Assembly (NCBI GenBank): GCA_015063335.1
Contig: SVUH01000029.1
Coordinates: 1-17,070 of the forward strand
Origin: Oscillospiraceae bacterium
GTDB taxonomy: Bacteria; Bacillota_A; Clostridia; Oscillospirales; CAG-272
Direction of reading: 5' to 3'
DNA: 17,070 nt
Numbering within the stretch: position 1 is the stretch's first letter; every line of letters begins with the position of its first letter. Both the position numbers and the translations under genes were made by a program. Positions 7,012 through 14,974 of the stretch are shown in pieces. The notes under the pieces are model-generated. The model worked only from the letters and a program-made list of their open reading frames with translations, was not told the DNA's origin and searched no databases.

Positions 7012-7431
7012 TTAGTTACCAGCCTTGGTCTCGCAGTAAATGCAACGGAAAATTCTGTTTTTCTCATCCGTAAGCTTAAATACGTGCGGAAGCTCCTGCT
7101 CGGTGCTCGTTATACAACGGGGGTTCTTGCAGAAAATAACGTTCTTGATCTCGCGGGGCAAGGTCGCTCTCTTTTTCTCAACGAGCTTGCTGTCCTTGAT
7201 TATATCGATAGTAACACCGGGATCAACGTATCCAAGAACGTTCATATCAAGCTCAATGTCCTCGTCTATTTTGATTATATCCTTCTTACCCATTTTGTTA
7301 CTGTGAACGTTCTTTATTATAGCAATAGAGCAATCAAGCTTATCAAGTCCCAAAAGGCGGTAGATCTCCATTCCTCTGCCTGCTGTGATGTGATCAATAA
7401 CTATACCGTTTCTGATAGAATCTATATTCAT
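7012..7431 (-). CDS. pyrI: Aspartate carbamoyltransferase regulatory chain
   Basis: The zinc-binding regulatory subunit that makes aspartate transcarbamoylase sensitive to nucleotides (CTP and UTP inhibit, ATP activates in the E. coli enzyme). It has 139 aa. The N-terminal allosteric domain includes GIVIDHITAGRGMEIYRLL (9-27). The C-terminal zinc domain has the four cysteines Cys101 and Cys106 (CKNPRC), Cys130 and Cys133 (CIYC), with spacing near that of E. coli (109, 114, 138, 141). Its ATG overlaps the pyrB stop by one base (TAATG), as expected for subunits made together. It is the last gene of the pyr operon. Confidence 0.96.
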   Translation of the reverse strand: MNIDSIRNGIVIDHITAGRGMEIYRLLGLDKLDCSIAIIKNVHSNKMGKKDIIKIDEDIELDMNVLGYVDPGVTIDIIKDSKLVEKKRATLPREIKNVIFCKNPRCITSTEQELPHVFKLTDEKNRIFRCIYCETKAGN

Positions 7432-8348
7432 TATCTTTCCTCCTTAAGACACTTAAGAATAAGGCTCATTCTCATTATCTTTGCGTAGTATACCTGCTTG
7501 AAGTAGCACGCTCTGGGATCGTCGTCTATCGCAACAGCGATCTCGTTTACTCTGGGAAGCGGGTGGAGTATAGACAAGTCGCTCTTTGCGTTCTTGAGCT
7601 TTTCGGGAGTAAGGATATAGCTATCCTTGAGGCGGAGATAATCCTCCTCGTTGAAGAATCTTTCCTTTTGAACTCTCGTCATGTAGAGCACGTCAAGCTC
7701 GGGCATAACTGCCTCGAGGTCAGTCGTCTGAACATACTCGATATTTTTCTGCTGAATAATATCTTTCTTTACGTAGCTCGGTACTTTAAGCTCTACGGGA
7801 GAAACGAGCACGAACTTTACGTTCGTATATCTTGCCATAGCGGAGATAAGAGAGTGTACCGTTCTTCCAAATTTAAGGTCGCCGCAAAATCCAACGGTAA
7901 GGTTGTCAAGTCTTCCCTTTTCACAGTAGATAGTGAGAAGGTCTGCAAGCGTCTGAGTGGGGTGGCTGTGTCCGCCATCTCCCGCGTTTATAACGGGGAT
8001 AGAGGAGTTGAGTGAAGCCACATAAGGCGCGCCCTCCTTGGGGTGGCGCATAGCAATTATATCCGCATAGCAGGATACGACCTTTGCTGTGTCCGCAACG
8101 CTCTCGCCCTTGGATGCGGACGAGGACGACGCGCTTGCCATGGAGATAACGTTTCCGCCGAGCTCATACATTGCAGCCTCAAACGAGAGTCTTGTTCTTG
8201 TAGAGGGCTCAAAGAAAAGAGTTGCAAGCTTCTTTCCGCGGCATGCCTCGGAATACTTCTTGGGGTTCTCGATAATATCCTTTGCGGTAACTATAAGCTC
8301 GTCGATCTCCTCGGTCGACAAGTCCAAAATATCAATAAGATGTCTCAT
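7431..8348 (-). CDS. pyrB: Aspartate carbamoyltransferase catalytic chain
   Basis: Condenses carbamoyl phosphate and aspartate to carbamoyl aspartate. It has 305 aa, the normal length. Motifs seen are the carbamoyl-phosphate loop [13 protein letters not shown] (45-57), the mobile loop with Ser and Lys in [10 protein letters not shown] (74-83, Lys80), RHPKEG (101-106), and near the C-terminus HPLPRVNEI. The ATG at 8348 starts 13 nt after the pyrE stop and follows a GGGAGG site. Together with the adjacent pyrI this predicts a class B, CTP-regulated dodecamer, rather than the unregulated trimer of Bacillus. Confidence 0.97.
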   Translation of the reverse strand: MRHLIDILDLSTEEIDELIVTAKDIIENPKKYSEACRGKKLATLFFEPSTRTRLSFEAAMYELGGNVISMASASSSSASKGESVADTAKVVSCYADIIAMRHPKEGAPYVASLNSSIPVINAGDGGHSHPTQTLADLLTIYCEKGRLDNLTVGFCGDLKFGRTVHSLISAMARYTNVKFVLVSPVELKVPSYVKKDIIQQKNIEYVQTTDLEAVMPELDVLYMTRVQKERFFNEEDYLRLKDSYILTPEKLKNAKSDLSILHPLPRVNEIAVAIDDDPRACYFKQVYYAKIMRMSLILKCLKEER

Positions 8349-8361
8349 TTTTGCCTCCCGA

Positions 8362-9024
8362 TCACGCCTTAGCGCCGTTTATTTCAAGGTATTTAAGTAT
8401 TCTTTCTACGTTTTCTGCGTTCTTCTCATCCTCACGCAAATATTCAATAATGTCGTAAACGTCAACGACAGAATATACGGGGAAACCAAACTCGTCGGAA
8501 ACCTCCTGCATAGCAGACTTTCCTTCTTCTCCCTTTCCCTTTTCCTTTCTGTCAACCATTACGAATGTAGCTGCGATCTTCGTGCCCTCAAGACCTTTGA
8601 GGTTCTTCATGCTCTCGCGAATAGCCGTACCTGCGGTAATAACGTCCTCAACGATAACGATCTCGTCGCCTGCCTTGGGAAGATATCCTACGAATATTCC
8701 GCCCTCACCGTGATCCTTTGCTTCCTTTCTGTTAAAGAAGAAGGGCACGTCGAGTCCGTTTGCGGAAAGTCCGATGGAAGCGGCAACTGCTATCGGGATA
8801 CCCTTGTATGCAGGTCCGTAAAGCACCGTTCTCTTGTTTCCTACCTTTTCGAGGTAGCTCTTTGCGTAAAACTGACCGAGCTTTGCAATCTGATCTCCCG
8901 TCTTTATCTCACCTGCGTTGACGAAATACGGGATCCTTCTTCCGCTCTTTGCTATAAAGTCTCCGAATTTGAGCACACCAGCGCTCTCAAGAAACTCTAT
9001 AAATTCTCTTTTGTAAGCTTCCAT
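8362..9024 (-). CDS. pyrE: Orotate phosphoribosyltransferase
   Basis: Converts orotate and PRPP to orotidine monophosphate. It has 220 aa, within the usual range. The PRPP-binding motif is [13 protein letters not shown] (122-134). Other family features are [11 protein letters not shown] (33-43), YGPAYKGIP (69-77), and the flexible catalytic loop with [11 protein letters not shown] (99-109). A Lys/Glu/Gly-rich insert at 160-169 ([10 protein letters not shown]) looks like a surface loop. The ATG follows AAGGAG. The gene sits 20 nt downstream of pyrF. Confidence 0.96.
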   Translation of the reverse strand: MEAYKREFIEFLESAGVLKFGDFIAKSGRRIPYFVNAGEIKTGDQIAKLGQFYAKSYLEKVGNKRTVLYGPAYKGIPIAVAASIGLSANGLDVPFFFNRKEAKDHGEGGIFVGYLPKAGDEIVIVEDVITAGTAIRESMKNLKGLEGTKIAATFVMVDRKEKGKGEEGKSAMQEVSDEFGFPVYSVVDVYDIIEYLREDEKNAENVERILKYLEINGAKA

Positions 9025-9044
9025 TTTTATATCTCCTTTTTAAA

Positions 9045-9743
9045 TTAATCAACGAATTCAGAAACACAGCGGTTGTATGCCGCAACGGGGTCTGCCGCCG
9101 CCGTGATCGGACGACCGACAACTATATAATCAGAGCCAATCTTCTTTGCGTCAGCGGGAGTCATAACTCTTACCTGATCTCCTATGTCGCCGTCGGCAAA
9201 TCTGACTCCGGGGGTTACCGTCAAAAATTCCTTACCGCAAGTACTGTGAACCTTGTCTGCCTCTCTCGGTGAGCAAACAACTCCGTCAAGTCCTGCCTTC
9301 TTTGCGTTCTCTGCGTAGTGCATAACGACCTTATCAAGGGGCTCGTTTATAAGAAGGTCCTCTTTCATTCTTTCCTCACTTGTTGAGGTAAGCTGGGTTA
9401 CTGCTATGAGCAAGGGACGAGTTCCGTCGGGACGGGTAAGTCCTTCAAGCGCCGCTTCCATCATAGCGACCGTTCCGCTTGCGTGAAGGTTGGTCATATC
9501 AACGTCAAGTCCCGAAAGCACCGCCATAGACTTCTTAACGGTGTTGGGAATATCGTGAAGCTTAAGATCGAGGAATATCTTATGTCCTCTCTCCTTGATC
9601 TCCCTTACGATAGACGGACCCTCTGCATAGAAAAGCTCCATTCCTATCTTAACGTAGGGCTTTCTTTCCGTGAACTTATCGAGAAATGCAAGCACCTCCG
9701 CCTTACTGTTAAAATCACAAGCAATAATTACGTCCTTTCCCAT
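9045..9743 (-). CDS. pyrF: Orotidine 5'-phosphate decarboxylase
   Basis: Decarboxylates OMP to UMP, the last step of the de novo pathway. It is 232 aa, of the compact bacterial type. The catalytic DxKxxD motif is at Asp59, Lys61 and Asp64 in [13 protein letters not shown]. The strand carrying Asp10 (IIACDF) and Lys32 (YVKIGMELF) completes the active site, and the phosphate-binding end reads [10 protein letters not shown] and [11 protein letters not shown]. The ATG shares one base with the pyrD stop (TAATG) and follows AGGAGGTG. Confidence 0.97.
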   Translation of the reverse strand: MGKDVIIACDFNSKAEVLAFLDKFTERKPYVKIGMELFYAEGPSIVREIKERGHKIFLDLKLHDIPNTVKKSMAVLSGLDVDMTNLHASGTVAMMEAALEGLTRPDGTRPLLIAVTQLTSTSEERMKEDLLINEPLDKVVMHYAENAKKAGLDGVVCSPREADKVHSTCGKEFLTVTPGVRFADGDIGDQVRVMTPADAKKIGSDYIVVGRPITAAADPVAAYNRCVSEFVD

Positions 9744-10654
9744 TAGTGGGCACCTCCTATTATATCTCTTAAATTATTTATTTTGTACTTTTCCATAACC
9801 TCGGGGAGCTTGTCTACAATATCGCGGCAAACAAACGGATCAACGAGGTTTGCGCTTCCTATCTCGACGGCGGTAGCGCCCGCAAGCATCATTTCGATAA
9901 CGTCCTCCGCAGAGGAGATTCCGCCCATTCCGATTATCGGGATCTTCACAGCCTCGTAGACCTGGTATACCATACGCAGAGCAACTGGCTTTATGGCAGG
10001 ACCTGAAAATCCGCCCATTTTGTTTGCGATAACAGGCTTCTTGGTTTTAAGGTCGATACGCATACCGAGCATTGTGTTTATCATGCTGATAGCGTCCGCG
10101 CCCGCTTCCTCGCAAGCCTTTGCTATGGATACTATATCCGTGACGTTCGGAGAAAGCTTTATTATCACGGGCTTTGTGGTGACCGCCTTAACTGCTCTTA
10201 CCACGCTTGCAGCTCCCTCGGGAGTCACACCGAAGCTCATACCGCCGCCGTGAACGTTGGGGCAGGAAACGTTGATCTCAAGCCAGCCTACCTGCTCCTC
10301 CTTATCGAGTATCTCGGACACTCTTGTGTATTCTTCAAGAGAAAAGCCGCAGATATTTGCCATAACGGGCTTGTGGAAAAACTTTTTAAGCTCGGGAAGC
10401 TCGTGATTTACGACCGCCTCAACACCAGGGTTCTGAAGTCCTACCGCGTTGATCATTCCCGCATCGCACTCAGCAATTCTCGGTGTAGGGTTTCCGAAGC
10501 GCGCCTCAAGCGTCGTTCCCTTAAACGAGAAGCTTCCAAGGCAGTTTATATCGTAAAGCTCGGAAAATTCCTTACCGTAGCCAAACGTTCCGCTTGCGGG
10601 TATCAGAGGGTTATCAAGCTCTATTCCGCACAAAGTGACCTTAGTGTTTACCAT
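9743..10654 (-). CDS. pyrD: Dihydroorotate dehydrogenase B (NAD+), catalytic subunit
   Basis: A cytosolic FMN enzyme that oxidises dihydroorotate to orotate and passes electrons through PyrK to NAD. It is 303 aa, class 1B. The active-site base is Cys131 in [13 protein letters not shown], which marks class 1 (class 2 has serine). FMN contacts include [10 protein letters not shown] (18-27), IIKLSPN (164-170) and [11 protein letters not shown] (242-252). It overlaps pyrK by 7 nt and has an AAGGAGGAG ribosome site. The adjacent pyrK separates 1B from 1A, and the gene could be called pyrDB. Confidence 0.96.
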   Translation of the reverse strand: MVNTKVTLCGIELDNPLIPASGTFGYGKEFSELYDINCLGSFSFKGTTLEARFGNPTPRIAECDAGMINAVGLQNPGVEAVVNHELPELKKFFHKPVMANICGFSLEEYTRVSEILDKEEQVGWLEINVSCPNVHGGGMSFGVTPEGAASVVRAVKAVTTKPVIIKLSPNVTDIVSIAKACEEAGADAISMINTMLGMRIDLKTKKPVIANKMGGFSGPAIKPVALRMVYQVYEAVKIPIIGMGGISSAEDVIEMMLAGATAVEIGSANLVDPFVCRDIVDKLPEVMEKYKINNLRDIIGGAH

Positions 10655-11379
10655 ATTATCTCCTCCTTGACGAATACGGGACCTTCCTTACAAATACGCT
10701 TGTTTCCAAGCAAGGTCTTACAGCTGCATCCCATGCACGCACCAAAGCCACATCCCATTCTTTCCTCAAGACTGTACTGACCGCTCGTCTCAGTAGCGCC
10801 CGCAAGAGCTTTAAGCATAGGCAACGGTCCGCAGGAATAAACGTAAGTATAATCAATATCGGGAAGCGCGTTCGTAACAAAGCCCTTTACTCCGTAAGAG
10901 CCGTCAACCGTCGTAACTATCACGCGGTCAGCGATCTCTGCGAAATCCTTTTCCGCGAATATTTCCGATTTCGTATTAAATCCGAGAATAACGGTGACCT
11001 TTTTGCCCTCTGCCTTGAGTAGCTTGCAAAGCTTATAAAGAGGAGGTACACCAACGCCTCCGCCCACGAGCACGGGCGCATCTCCCGACAAGGAGAGGTC
11101 GTAGCCATTTCCAAGTCCCGTAAGGATATTGAGCTTCTCACCGGGACGCATGGCGCTCATTTTTTCCGTACCTACGCCGACGACCTTGTAGATAAGCGTC
11201 AAGGTATTCTCGTCATAGTCGCATATTGATATAGGGCGGCGAAGATACTGTCCGTCAAGCTTTACGTTAACAAACTGTCCAGCGCCCGTTATTGCAGAGG
11301 TATCCCCTGCCATAACCATTCTGTAAACGCTGTCCGTAAGAGCAACGTTACTCTCTATCGTATAAATTACTTCCTTCAT
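10648..11379 (-). CDS. pyrK: Dihydroorotate dehydrogenase B, electron-transfer subunit
   Basis: An FAD and [2Fe-2S] protein that links PyrD to NAD. It has 243 aa. Order of domains: ferredoxin-reductase FAD domain with RRPISICD (47-54), NAD domain with VGGGVGVPPLY (105-115) and SCGPLPML (182-189), then the iron-sulfur cluster cysteines Cys210, Cys215, Cys218 and Cys230 in a CX4CX2CX11C pattern. All four cluster ligands are present. The ATG follows GAGGTAG and lies 8 nt after the pyrC stop. Its presence shows the pathway can run without oxygen or quinone, which fits an anaerobe. Confidence 0.96.
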   Translation of the reverse strand: MKEVIYTIESNVALTDSVYRMVMAGDTSAITGAGQFVNVKLDGQYLRRPISICDYDENTLTLIYKVVGVGTEKMSAMRPGEKLNILTGLGNGYDLSLSGDAPVLVGGGVGVPPLYKLCKLLKAEGKKVTVILGFNTKSEIFAEKDFAEIADRVIVTTVDGSYGVKGFVTNALPDIDYTYVYSCGPLPMLKALAGATETSGQYSLEERMGCGFGACMGCSCKTLLGNKRICKEGPVFVKEEIIW

Positions 11380-11387
11380 TTTCTACC

Positions 11388-12635
11388 TCACTTTTTTACG
11401 TACACGGCATTGCCGTCGTAAACCGTCAGCAAGCACTCGCCATAAAGCTTCATTCCGTCAAAGGGAGTGCTCTTACCCTTTGAGAGGAACGTATCCGTAT
11501 TGACCTCATATTCCTCATCACAGCTGAAAACCGTAAATCCTACGTCCGTTCCAATGTCAAAACGCTTTCTCGGGTTTTCCGACATTAGCTCAACAAGCCT
11601 TTCCATAGAGATCACACCCGTCTTCACGAGCTTTGTGTAAATTACCGCGAAAGCGGTTTCAAGACCTACGACACCCATAAGGCTCTTCTCAAGCCCCATT
11701 CCCTTTTCCTCTGCCGAGTGCGGCGCGTGGTCGGTGGCGATCGCATCTATCGTTCCGTCAACTATTCCCTCGATAAGCGCGAGTCTGTCCTCCTCGGAGC
11801 GTATGGGGGGATTCATTTTAAAGCGTCCCTCCTCGCAAAGGTCCATATCGTTAAACACAAGATAGTGCGGTCCCGTTTCGCAGGTAATGTCAACGCCCTC
11901 TGCCTTTGCGCGCCTTATAAGCTCGACGCTCTCCTTGGTGGATATGTGGCATACGTGATACGGGCAACCCGTCTTTTTGATAAGCTCGATATCTCTCTTT
12001 ATAGGCGCCCACTCACTCTCGGAGCAAATTCCTCTGTGACCGTGCGCTTTTGCGTACTCCCCGTCGTGTATATATCCGCCGCGAAGCAAGGAATTCTCCT
12101 CACAGTGCGCGGAGATTATCTTACCTGCCGCCTTGACTCTCACCATAGCGTCAAGCATCATATCCTCGGACTGCACTCCCCTGCCGTCATCTGAAAAGCC
12201 CACGACGTCAGATGCGATCCTCTCGATATCCGAAAGCGCCTCGCCCTTCTCACCGACGGTTATAGTACCGAACGGCAAAACCGCAATACTCGCCTTTTCC
12301 TTTATTGCCCTTAACTGAATATCAAGATTTTCTCTTGAATCGGGCGTGGGTATAAGGTTTGGCATGGTGCAGACCGCCGTATAGCCGCCGTGCGCCGCTG
12401 CCGCCGAGCCGCTTGCGATATCCTCTTTATATAAATAGCCCGGCTCGCGAAAATGCACGTGCACGTCACAAAAGCCGGGTAAAATATAACAATTATTAAA
12501 AATACGGAAATCACCAGTATCGGTATCAGAGATACCGCCGTTAAGGATATTGAAATGCTCGCCGTCAAAGATAGCGTCGGTAGAAATAAAAACGCCGTTT
12601 TCATACATTTTGGCATTCTTAAAAAGCATTTTCAT
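11388..12635 (-). CDS. pyrC: Dihydroorotase, class I
   Basis: A zinc amidohydrolase that cyclises carbamoyl aspartate to dihydroorotate. It has 415 aa, the class I (Bacillus/Aquifex) length. Ligands and catalytic residues are visible: His59 and His61 (DVHVHFREPG), Asp149 (FSDDGRG), His177 (SAHCEEN), His230 (HVCHIST) and the catalytic Asp302 (ATDHAPHS). It has no carboxylated-lysine motif of the E. coli type. It is the first gene of the operon. Its start follows GGAGG by 6 nt, and the leader is about 26 nt, too short for a PyrR-type attenuator. Confidence 0.96.
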   Translation of the reverse strand: MKMLFKNAKMYENGVFISTDAIFDGEHFNILNGGISDTDTGDFRIFNNCYILPGFCDVHVHFREPGYLYKEDIASGSAAAAHGGYTAVCTMPNLIPTPDSRENLDIQLRAIKEKASIAVLPFGTITVGEKGEALSDIERIASDVVGFSDDGRGVQSEDMMLDAMVRVKAAGKIISAHCEENSLLRGGYIHDGEYAKAHGHRGICSESEWAPIKRDIELIKKTGCPYHVCHISTKESVELIRRAKAEGVDITCETGPHYLVFNDMDLCEEGRFKMNPPIRSEEDRLALIEGIVDGTIDAIATDHAPHSAEEKGMGLEKSLMGVVGLETAFAVIYTKLVKTGVISMERLVELMSENPRKRFDIGTDVGFTVFSCDEEYEVNTDTFLSKGKSTPFDGMKLYGECLLTVYDGNAVYVKK

Positions 12636-12668
12636 AACAGACCTCCGGGAAACTTTTTTATCCTAAAT

Positions 12669-12697
12669 ATTATATCATATTATGTCGATAGAGTCAA
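12669..12697 (-). promoter_or_regulatory. Sigma-A promoter of the pyr operon
   Basis: TTGACT (12697-12692), 17 nt, TATAAT (12674-12669), with a TGn extended -10. The -35 overlaps the stop codon of the upstream peptidase gene. Transcription should start near 12662. No operator-like dyad or attenuator stem is visible between the start point and the pyrC ATG. Confidence 0.87.
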
Positions 12698-13182
12698 GTA
12701 CGTTTAGAAAATATCCTGCGAAAAATTCGGACTATCTTATTCTTTACTCGTCTTATGAAAAAGAAGAATTTGCGAATAGGCATTTTAGTCCAGAAGAAGA
12801 CGTAAGCAGAGTATATGCCGCTGTCCGTTCCGAACTCTTTATCTTTTCTGTAAAGGCGCGAAACGCAAGCTATTATCTGCTCTTTTTCAATTCCGTATTC
12901 AAGCTGAGTCTGGTTATCTCCGCACATCGTATACGTTCCGTCCTCACGTACGTCCATAACTCTGTGCAAGACGAACTGACCGTTTTTTCGGCGGTAAAAT
13001 GCAATATCATGCTTTTTTGCGGGAATATCAAAATTACGCACAAGCACGACGGAATCTCTCGTCTGTACTATAAGAGGAAGCATACTCGTGCCCTTTGGAT
13101 ACATGCGAAATTCTCCGCCGCTCGCAAGCACGTCCTCTATTGCCTCTATTGCATCGGAAAGATAAAATTCACCGTTATTCAA
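12694..13182 (-). CDS. S24/S26-family (SipW-like) serine peptidase without an N-terminal membrane anchor
   Basis: A 162-aa protein with the signal-peptidase/LexA core. Nucleophile box: PKGTSMLPLI with Ser33-Met34. Substrate-binding strand: TRDSVVL (41-47). Second box: DIAFYRR then FVLHRVMDV, with His73 where type I signal peptidases have lysine, as in SipW/ER-type enzymes. GDN box: CGDN (87-90). There is no transmembrane helix at the N-terminus. The C-terminal 26 residues are instead strongly basic and aromatic, with eleven Arg/Lys among them, and could form a membrane-binding amphipathic helix. The start is TTG at 13182 with an AGGGAG site. It overlaps the PqqD-like gene stop by 8 nt, and no ATG lies before the nucleophile region. 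It may cleave a leader peptide delivered by the neighbouring RRE protein; this is inferred. Confidence 0.83.
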   Translation of the reverse strand: MNNGEFYLSDAIEAIEDVLASGGEFRMYPKGTSMLPLIVQTRDSVVLVRNFDIPAKKHDIAFYRRKNGQFVLHRVMDVREDGTYTMCGDNQTQLEYGIEKEQIIACVSRLYRKDKEFGTDSGIYSAYVFFWTKMPIRKFFFFIRRVKNKIVRIFRRIFSKRT

Positions 13183-13441
13183 GGATATTTGCTCCCTCTA
13201 ACTCATTTATAAATTTTTCAACGTCAGCTTCGACCACCGCCGCATCAACTCCCTCGTATTCATTCAAAAGCGCCTCGACTATCTCCTCTTTCTCAGCGCC
13301 CCTCGCGAGCATATCCCAGATGAATTTAGCGCTTTCGTTAAGCTTTATTATTCCGTTAAATACCTTGCTTGCCTGACCGAGGGCAACGACTACGTACTGT
13401 CCTGCTATTTCTCGTGCAACAAATCCGTTCTTTATTTTCAT
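13175..13441 (-). CDS. PqqD-like peptide-recognition (RRE) protein
   Basis: An 88-aa protein of the PqqD fold. In peptide-modification pathways this stand-alone RiPP recognition element binds the leader of a precursor and brings it to modifying enzymes. The family pattern is clear: a short beta-rich start (GFVAREIAGQYVVVALG, 6-22), then LNESAKFIWDML (34-45) with the conserved NxxAxxIW core, then helices with EEIVEALLNEYEGVD (52-66) and VEADVEKFINELEGANIL (70-87). The ATG follows GAGGA. It sits 16 nt after the kinase-like gene and overlaps the peptidase gene. No radical SAM enzyme or precursor peptide is seen in this window. Confidence 0.85.
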   Translation of the reverse strand: MKIKNGFVAREIAGQYVVVALGQASKVFNGIIKLNESAKFIWDMLARGAEKEEIVEALLNEYEGVDAAVVEADVEKFINELEGANILE

Positions 13442-13457
13442 TTTTCTTTCCTCATTT

Positions 13458-14165
13458 TTATTTCATTCCATTGTAGGCGACCTCTGCCGCTTCCTCGGAT
13501 ATATTACAGCCGAGAACGTAGCAAGGCACCCCTTTAAGCGTCCTGTCAAGAAGCGGAAAAAGCGCATCGACCGTTTCCATATCGGACGGAGTAAGTATCT
13601 GGTGAAATACGCGCATTACCGCCTCATCGGCGCCAATTCGTCTTATTTCATTTTTCTGTGCGCGTTCAAGGAAGCAGATCGCTTTAAGCGGAGCTCTTGT
13701 GTTTGTATGCCAGCCCTCCTTGCCGCACCAAGGCGTGCCGTATGCGTAAAGGCGACCGTCCTCGTCAAACCTGAAAATAGGCTTGTCTCCGTTAACGACG
13801 TGAACCCCCTCGCCAAAATACTTTCTCCAAAGAGAAATGTGGGTGGACTTTCCCGTTCCGCTCTTTGCCGCAAAGGCAAAGCCCTCACCGCCGTATTCGA
13901 TCACCGCGCTGTGAAACAGGTATGCGTTATATTTAAGCGGCAGATGCCTTGATATCTCGCGATAGATGCATATGCTCTCGGCATAGCCCCGTGAAACATT
14001 AGTTTCCGCAATACTGATCTCATCATCAATAAGATCCTCGCTTATCGAAACATCAATATCGGCATGCTCCGTCGGCTCGCAAACGTAAGACGCGCAAAGC
14101 CTTTCTACGTGGTCGTATTTATTTTTAATGCAAATTTTCAATCCTGCAATACTAATATAGAGCAT
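13458..14165 (-). CDS. HPr-kinase/PEP-carboxykinase-like P-loop protein
   Basis: 235 aa with a beta-rich N-terminal part (1-80) and an HPr kinase-like C-terminal domain. Seen: LFHSAVIEYGG (83-93, the strand before the P-loop), Walker A AKSGTGKST (100-108, Lys106), VNGDKPIFR (124-132), where HPr kinases usually have an Asp pair, and GTPWCGKEG (143-151). It is much too short at the N-terminus and too divergent to be the carbon-catabolite HprK. Related small kinases sit in lasso-peptide clusters and phosphorylate the precursor; whether this one acts on a peptide is unknown. It is the first gene of the kinase/RRE/peptidase unit, with an AGGAGGG site and its own promoter. Databases may call such proteins aldolase or PEPCK-like. 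Confidence 0.8.
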   Translation of the reverse strand: MLYISIAGLKICIKNKYDHVERLCASYVCEPTEHADIDVSISEDLIDDEISIAETNVSRGYAESICIYREISRHLPLKYNAYLFHSAVIEYGGEGFAFAAKSGTGKSTHISLWRKYFGEGVHVVNGDKPIFRFDEDGRLYAYGTPWCGKEGWHTNTRAPLKAICFLERAQKNEIRRIGADEAVMRVFHQILTPSDMETVDALFPLLDRTLKGVPCYVLGCNISEEAAEVAYNGMK

Positions 14166-14193
14166 ATACCCTCCTACGAACCCATTCTAATAT

Positions 14194-14222
14194 ATTGTAA
14201 CATAGATCTTGCTTTTTTTCAA
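14194..14222 (-). promoter_or_regulatory. Sigma-A promoter of the kinase/RRE/peptidase module
   Basis: TTGAAA (14222-14217), 17 nt, TACAAT (14199-14194), with a TGn extension. Transcription should start near 14187, about 22 nt before the ATG. Two mismatches to consensus make it weaker than its neighbours. It lies directly after the terminator of the previous gene. Confidence 0.8.
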
Positions 14223-14230
14223 GAGGGATA

Positions 14231-14268
14231 AAACAATTGCCGTGCAGAATTTTCTGCACGGCAATTGT
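14231..14268 (-). terminator. Intrinsic terminator of the two-TM protein gene
   Basis: Perfect 16-bp inverted arms (14233-14248 and 14253-14268) around a 4-base centre, beginning 15 nt after the gene stop. In the minus direction the stem runs into TTTTAT, so it should stop transcripts of the two-TM protein gene before the kinase module promoter. The stem is unusually long and exact. Confidence 0.85.
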
Positions 14269-14282
14269 CTACTTTATACAAT

Positions 14283-14942
14283 TCAGTTGAATTTTTCAAT
14301 ATTGTCGCGAACGTACATAAGCATCTTGGTCTGCAAGTAGTTAGCGTTGCTTACAAGATAGTCTCTTACGTACTTTACCTGGAACGGCACAATTGCCTTC
14401 ATCTTGCGAAGATTTCCCGCGATCTCAGTCTCTCCGTTCATTTCAAGAGAGGAGCAAACGAACTCAACGGTCGCCGCGGAAGCCACCTCAAAGCACTTCC
14501 AGCCCTTTTCCACGTCTCTGTCGGCAAGGTCTATCAGAAGCTTGTACGCAACCAAGGGCTTGAAGGCGTCCTCCATATCAAGGTCGGGATCCTCAAGTAT
14601 ACCGTCAGTCCAAAGCTTTCCCTCGGAGGGAGCAAACTCTGAAAAATATCTATCCATTCTTCTGTTAACGACCTGAAGCGTAAGCTTTTCCGCGCCTACG
14701 TTTTTCTTGGTCGAGGCATCGTAAAGGAAGTAGTTGGGCTTATCTCCCTTTCCGCCAAACCAAACGAGAAAAGCAAGCTCTGCCGCCAAAGCAAGACTGA
14801 CGAGTGCAACGACGATCATCATGATCTTTGTAACGGTGTATGTAAAATCAATTACTAAGCCGCATACGAGCAAAGCAACGAACAGCGCTGCAAAAACAGC
14901 CGCCACTATTGTCAAAATCAAGTTAAGCTTTTTCTGATTCAT
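14283..14942 (-). CDS. Two-TM membrane protein of unknown function
   Basis: I do not recognise this family. It is 219 aa from the ATG at 14942, which follows GAGGTG by 7 nt; an in-frame GTG five codons upstream lies within that ribosome site and is rejected. Two hydrophobic helices are at about 8-31 and 37-61, joined by a short loop, followed by WFGGKGDKPNYF. The remaining 150 residues look soluble, cytosolic and helical, with charged stretches (VNRRMDRYFSEF near 92-103, LEDPDLDMED near 116-125) and several cysteines. No catalytic motif is evident. It is transcribed alone from a consensus promoter and ends at a strong terminator, so it is probably well expressed. Confidence 0.8.
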   Translation of the reverse strand: MNQKKLNLILTIVAAVFAALFVALLVCGLVIDFTYTVTKIMMIVVALVSLALAAELAFLVWFGGKGDKPNYFLYDASTKKNVGAEKLTLQVVNRRMDRYFSEFAPSEGKLWTDGILEDPDLDMEDAFKPLVAYKLLIDLADRDVEKGWKCFEVASAATVEFVCSSLEMNGETEIAGNLRKMKAIVPFQVKYVRDYLVSNANYLQTKMLMYVRDNIEKFN

Positions 14943-14974
14943 AGAAAAACACCTCACGAAAATATCTTACATAA

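Noticed and set aside
8089..9048. A 319-codon open frame on the plus strand opposite pyrB and pyrE
   Set aside because: It is antisense to two enzymes with intact active-site motifs. The product is a cysteine- and serine-rich mixture typical of shadow frames.
12682..13212. A plus-strand frame opposite the peptidase gene, considered as a possible precursor or antitoxin
   Set aside because: It mirrors the peptidase coding frame, has no leader-like composition or core, and has no good ribosome site.
14166..14282. Search for a small RiPP precursor gene between the two-TM gene and the kinase-like gene
   Set aside because: The gap is filled by the terminator, the promoter and the ribosome site. 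No open frame of useful length is left on either strand.
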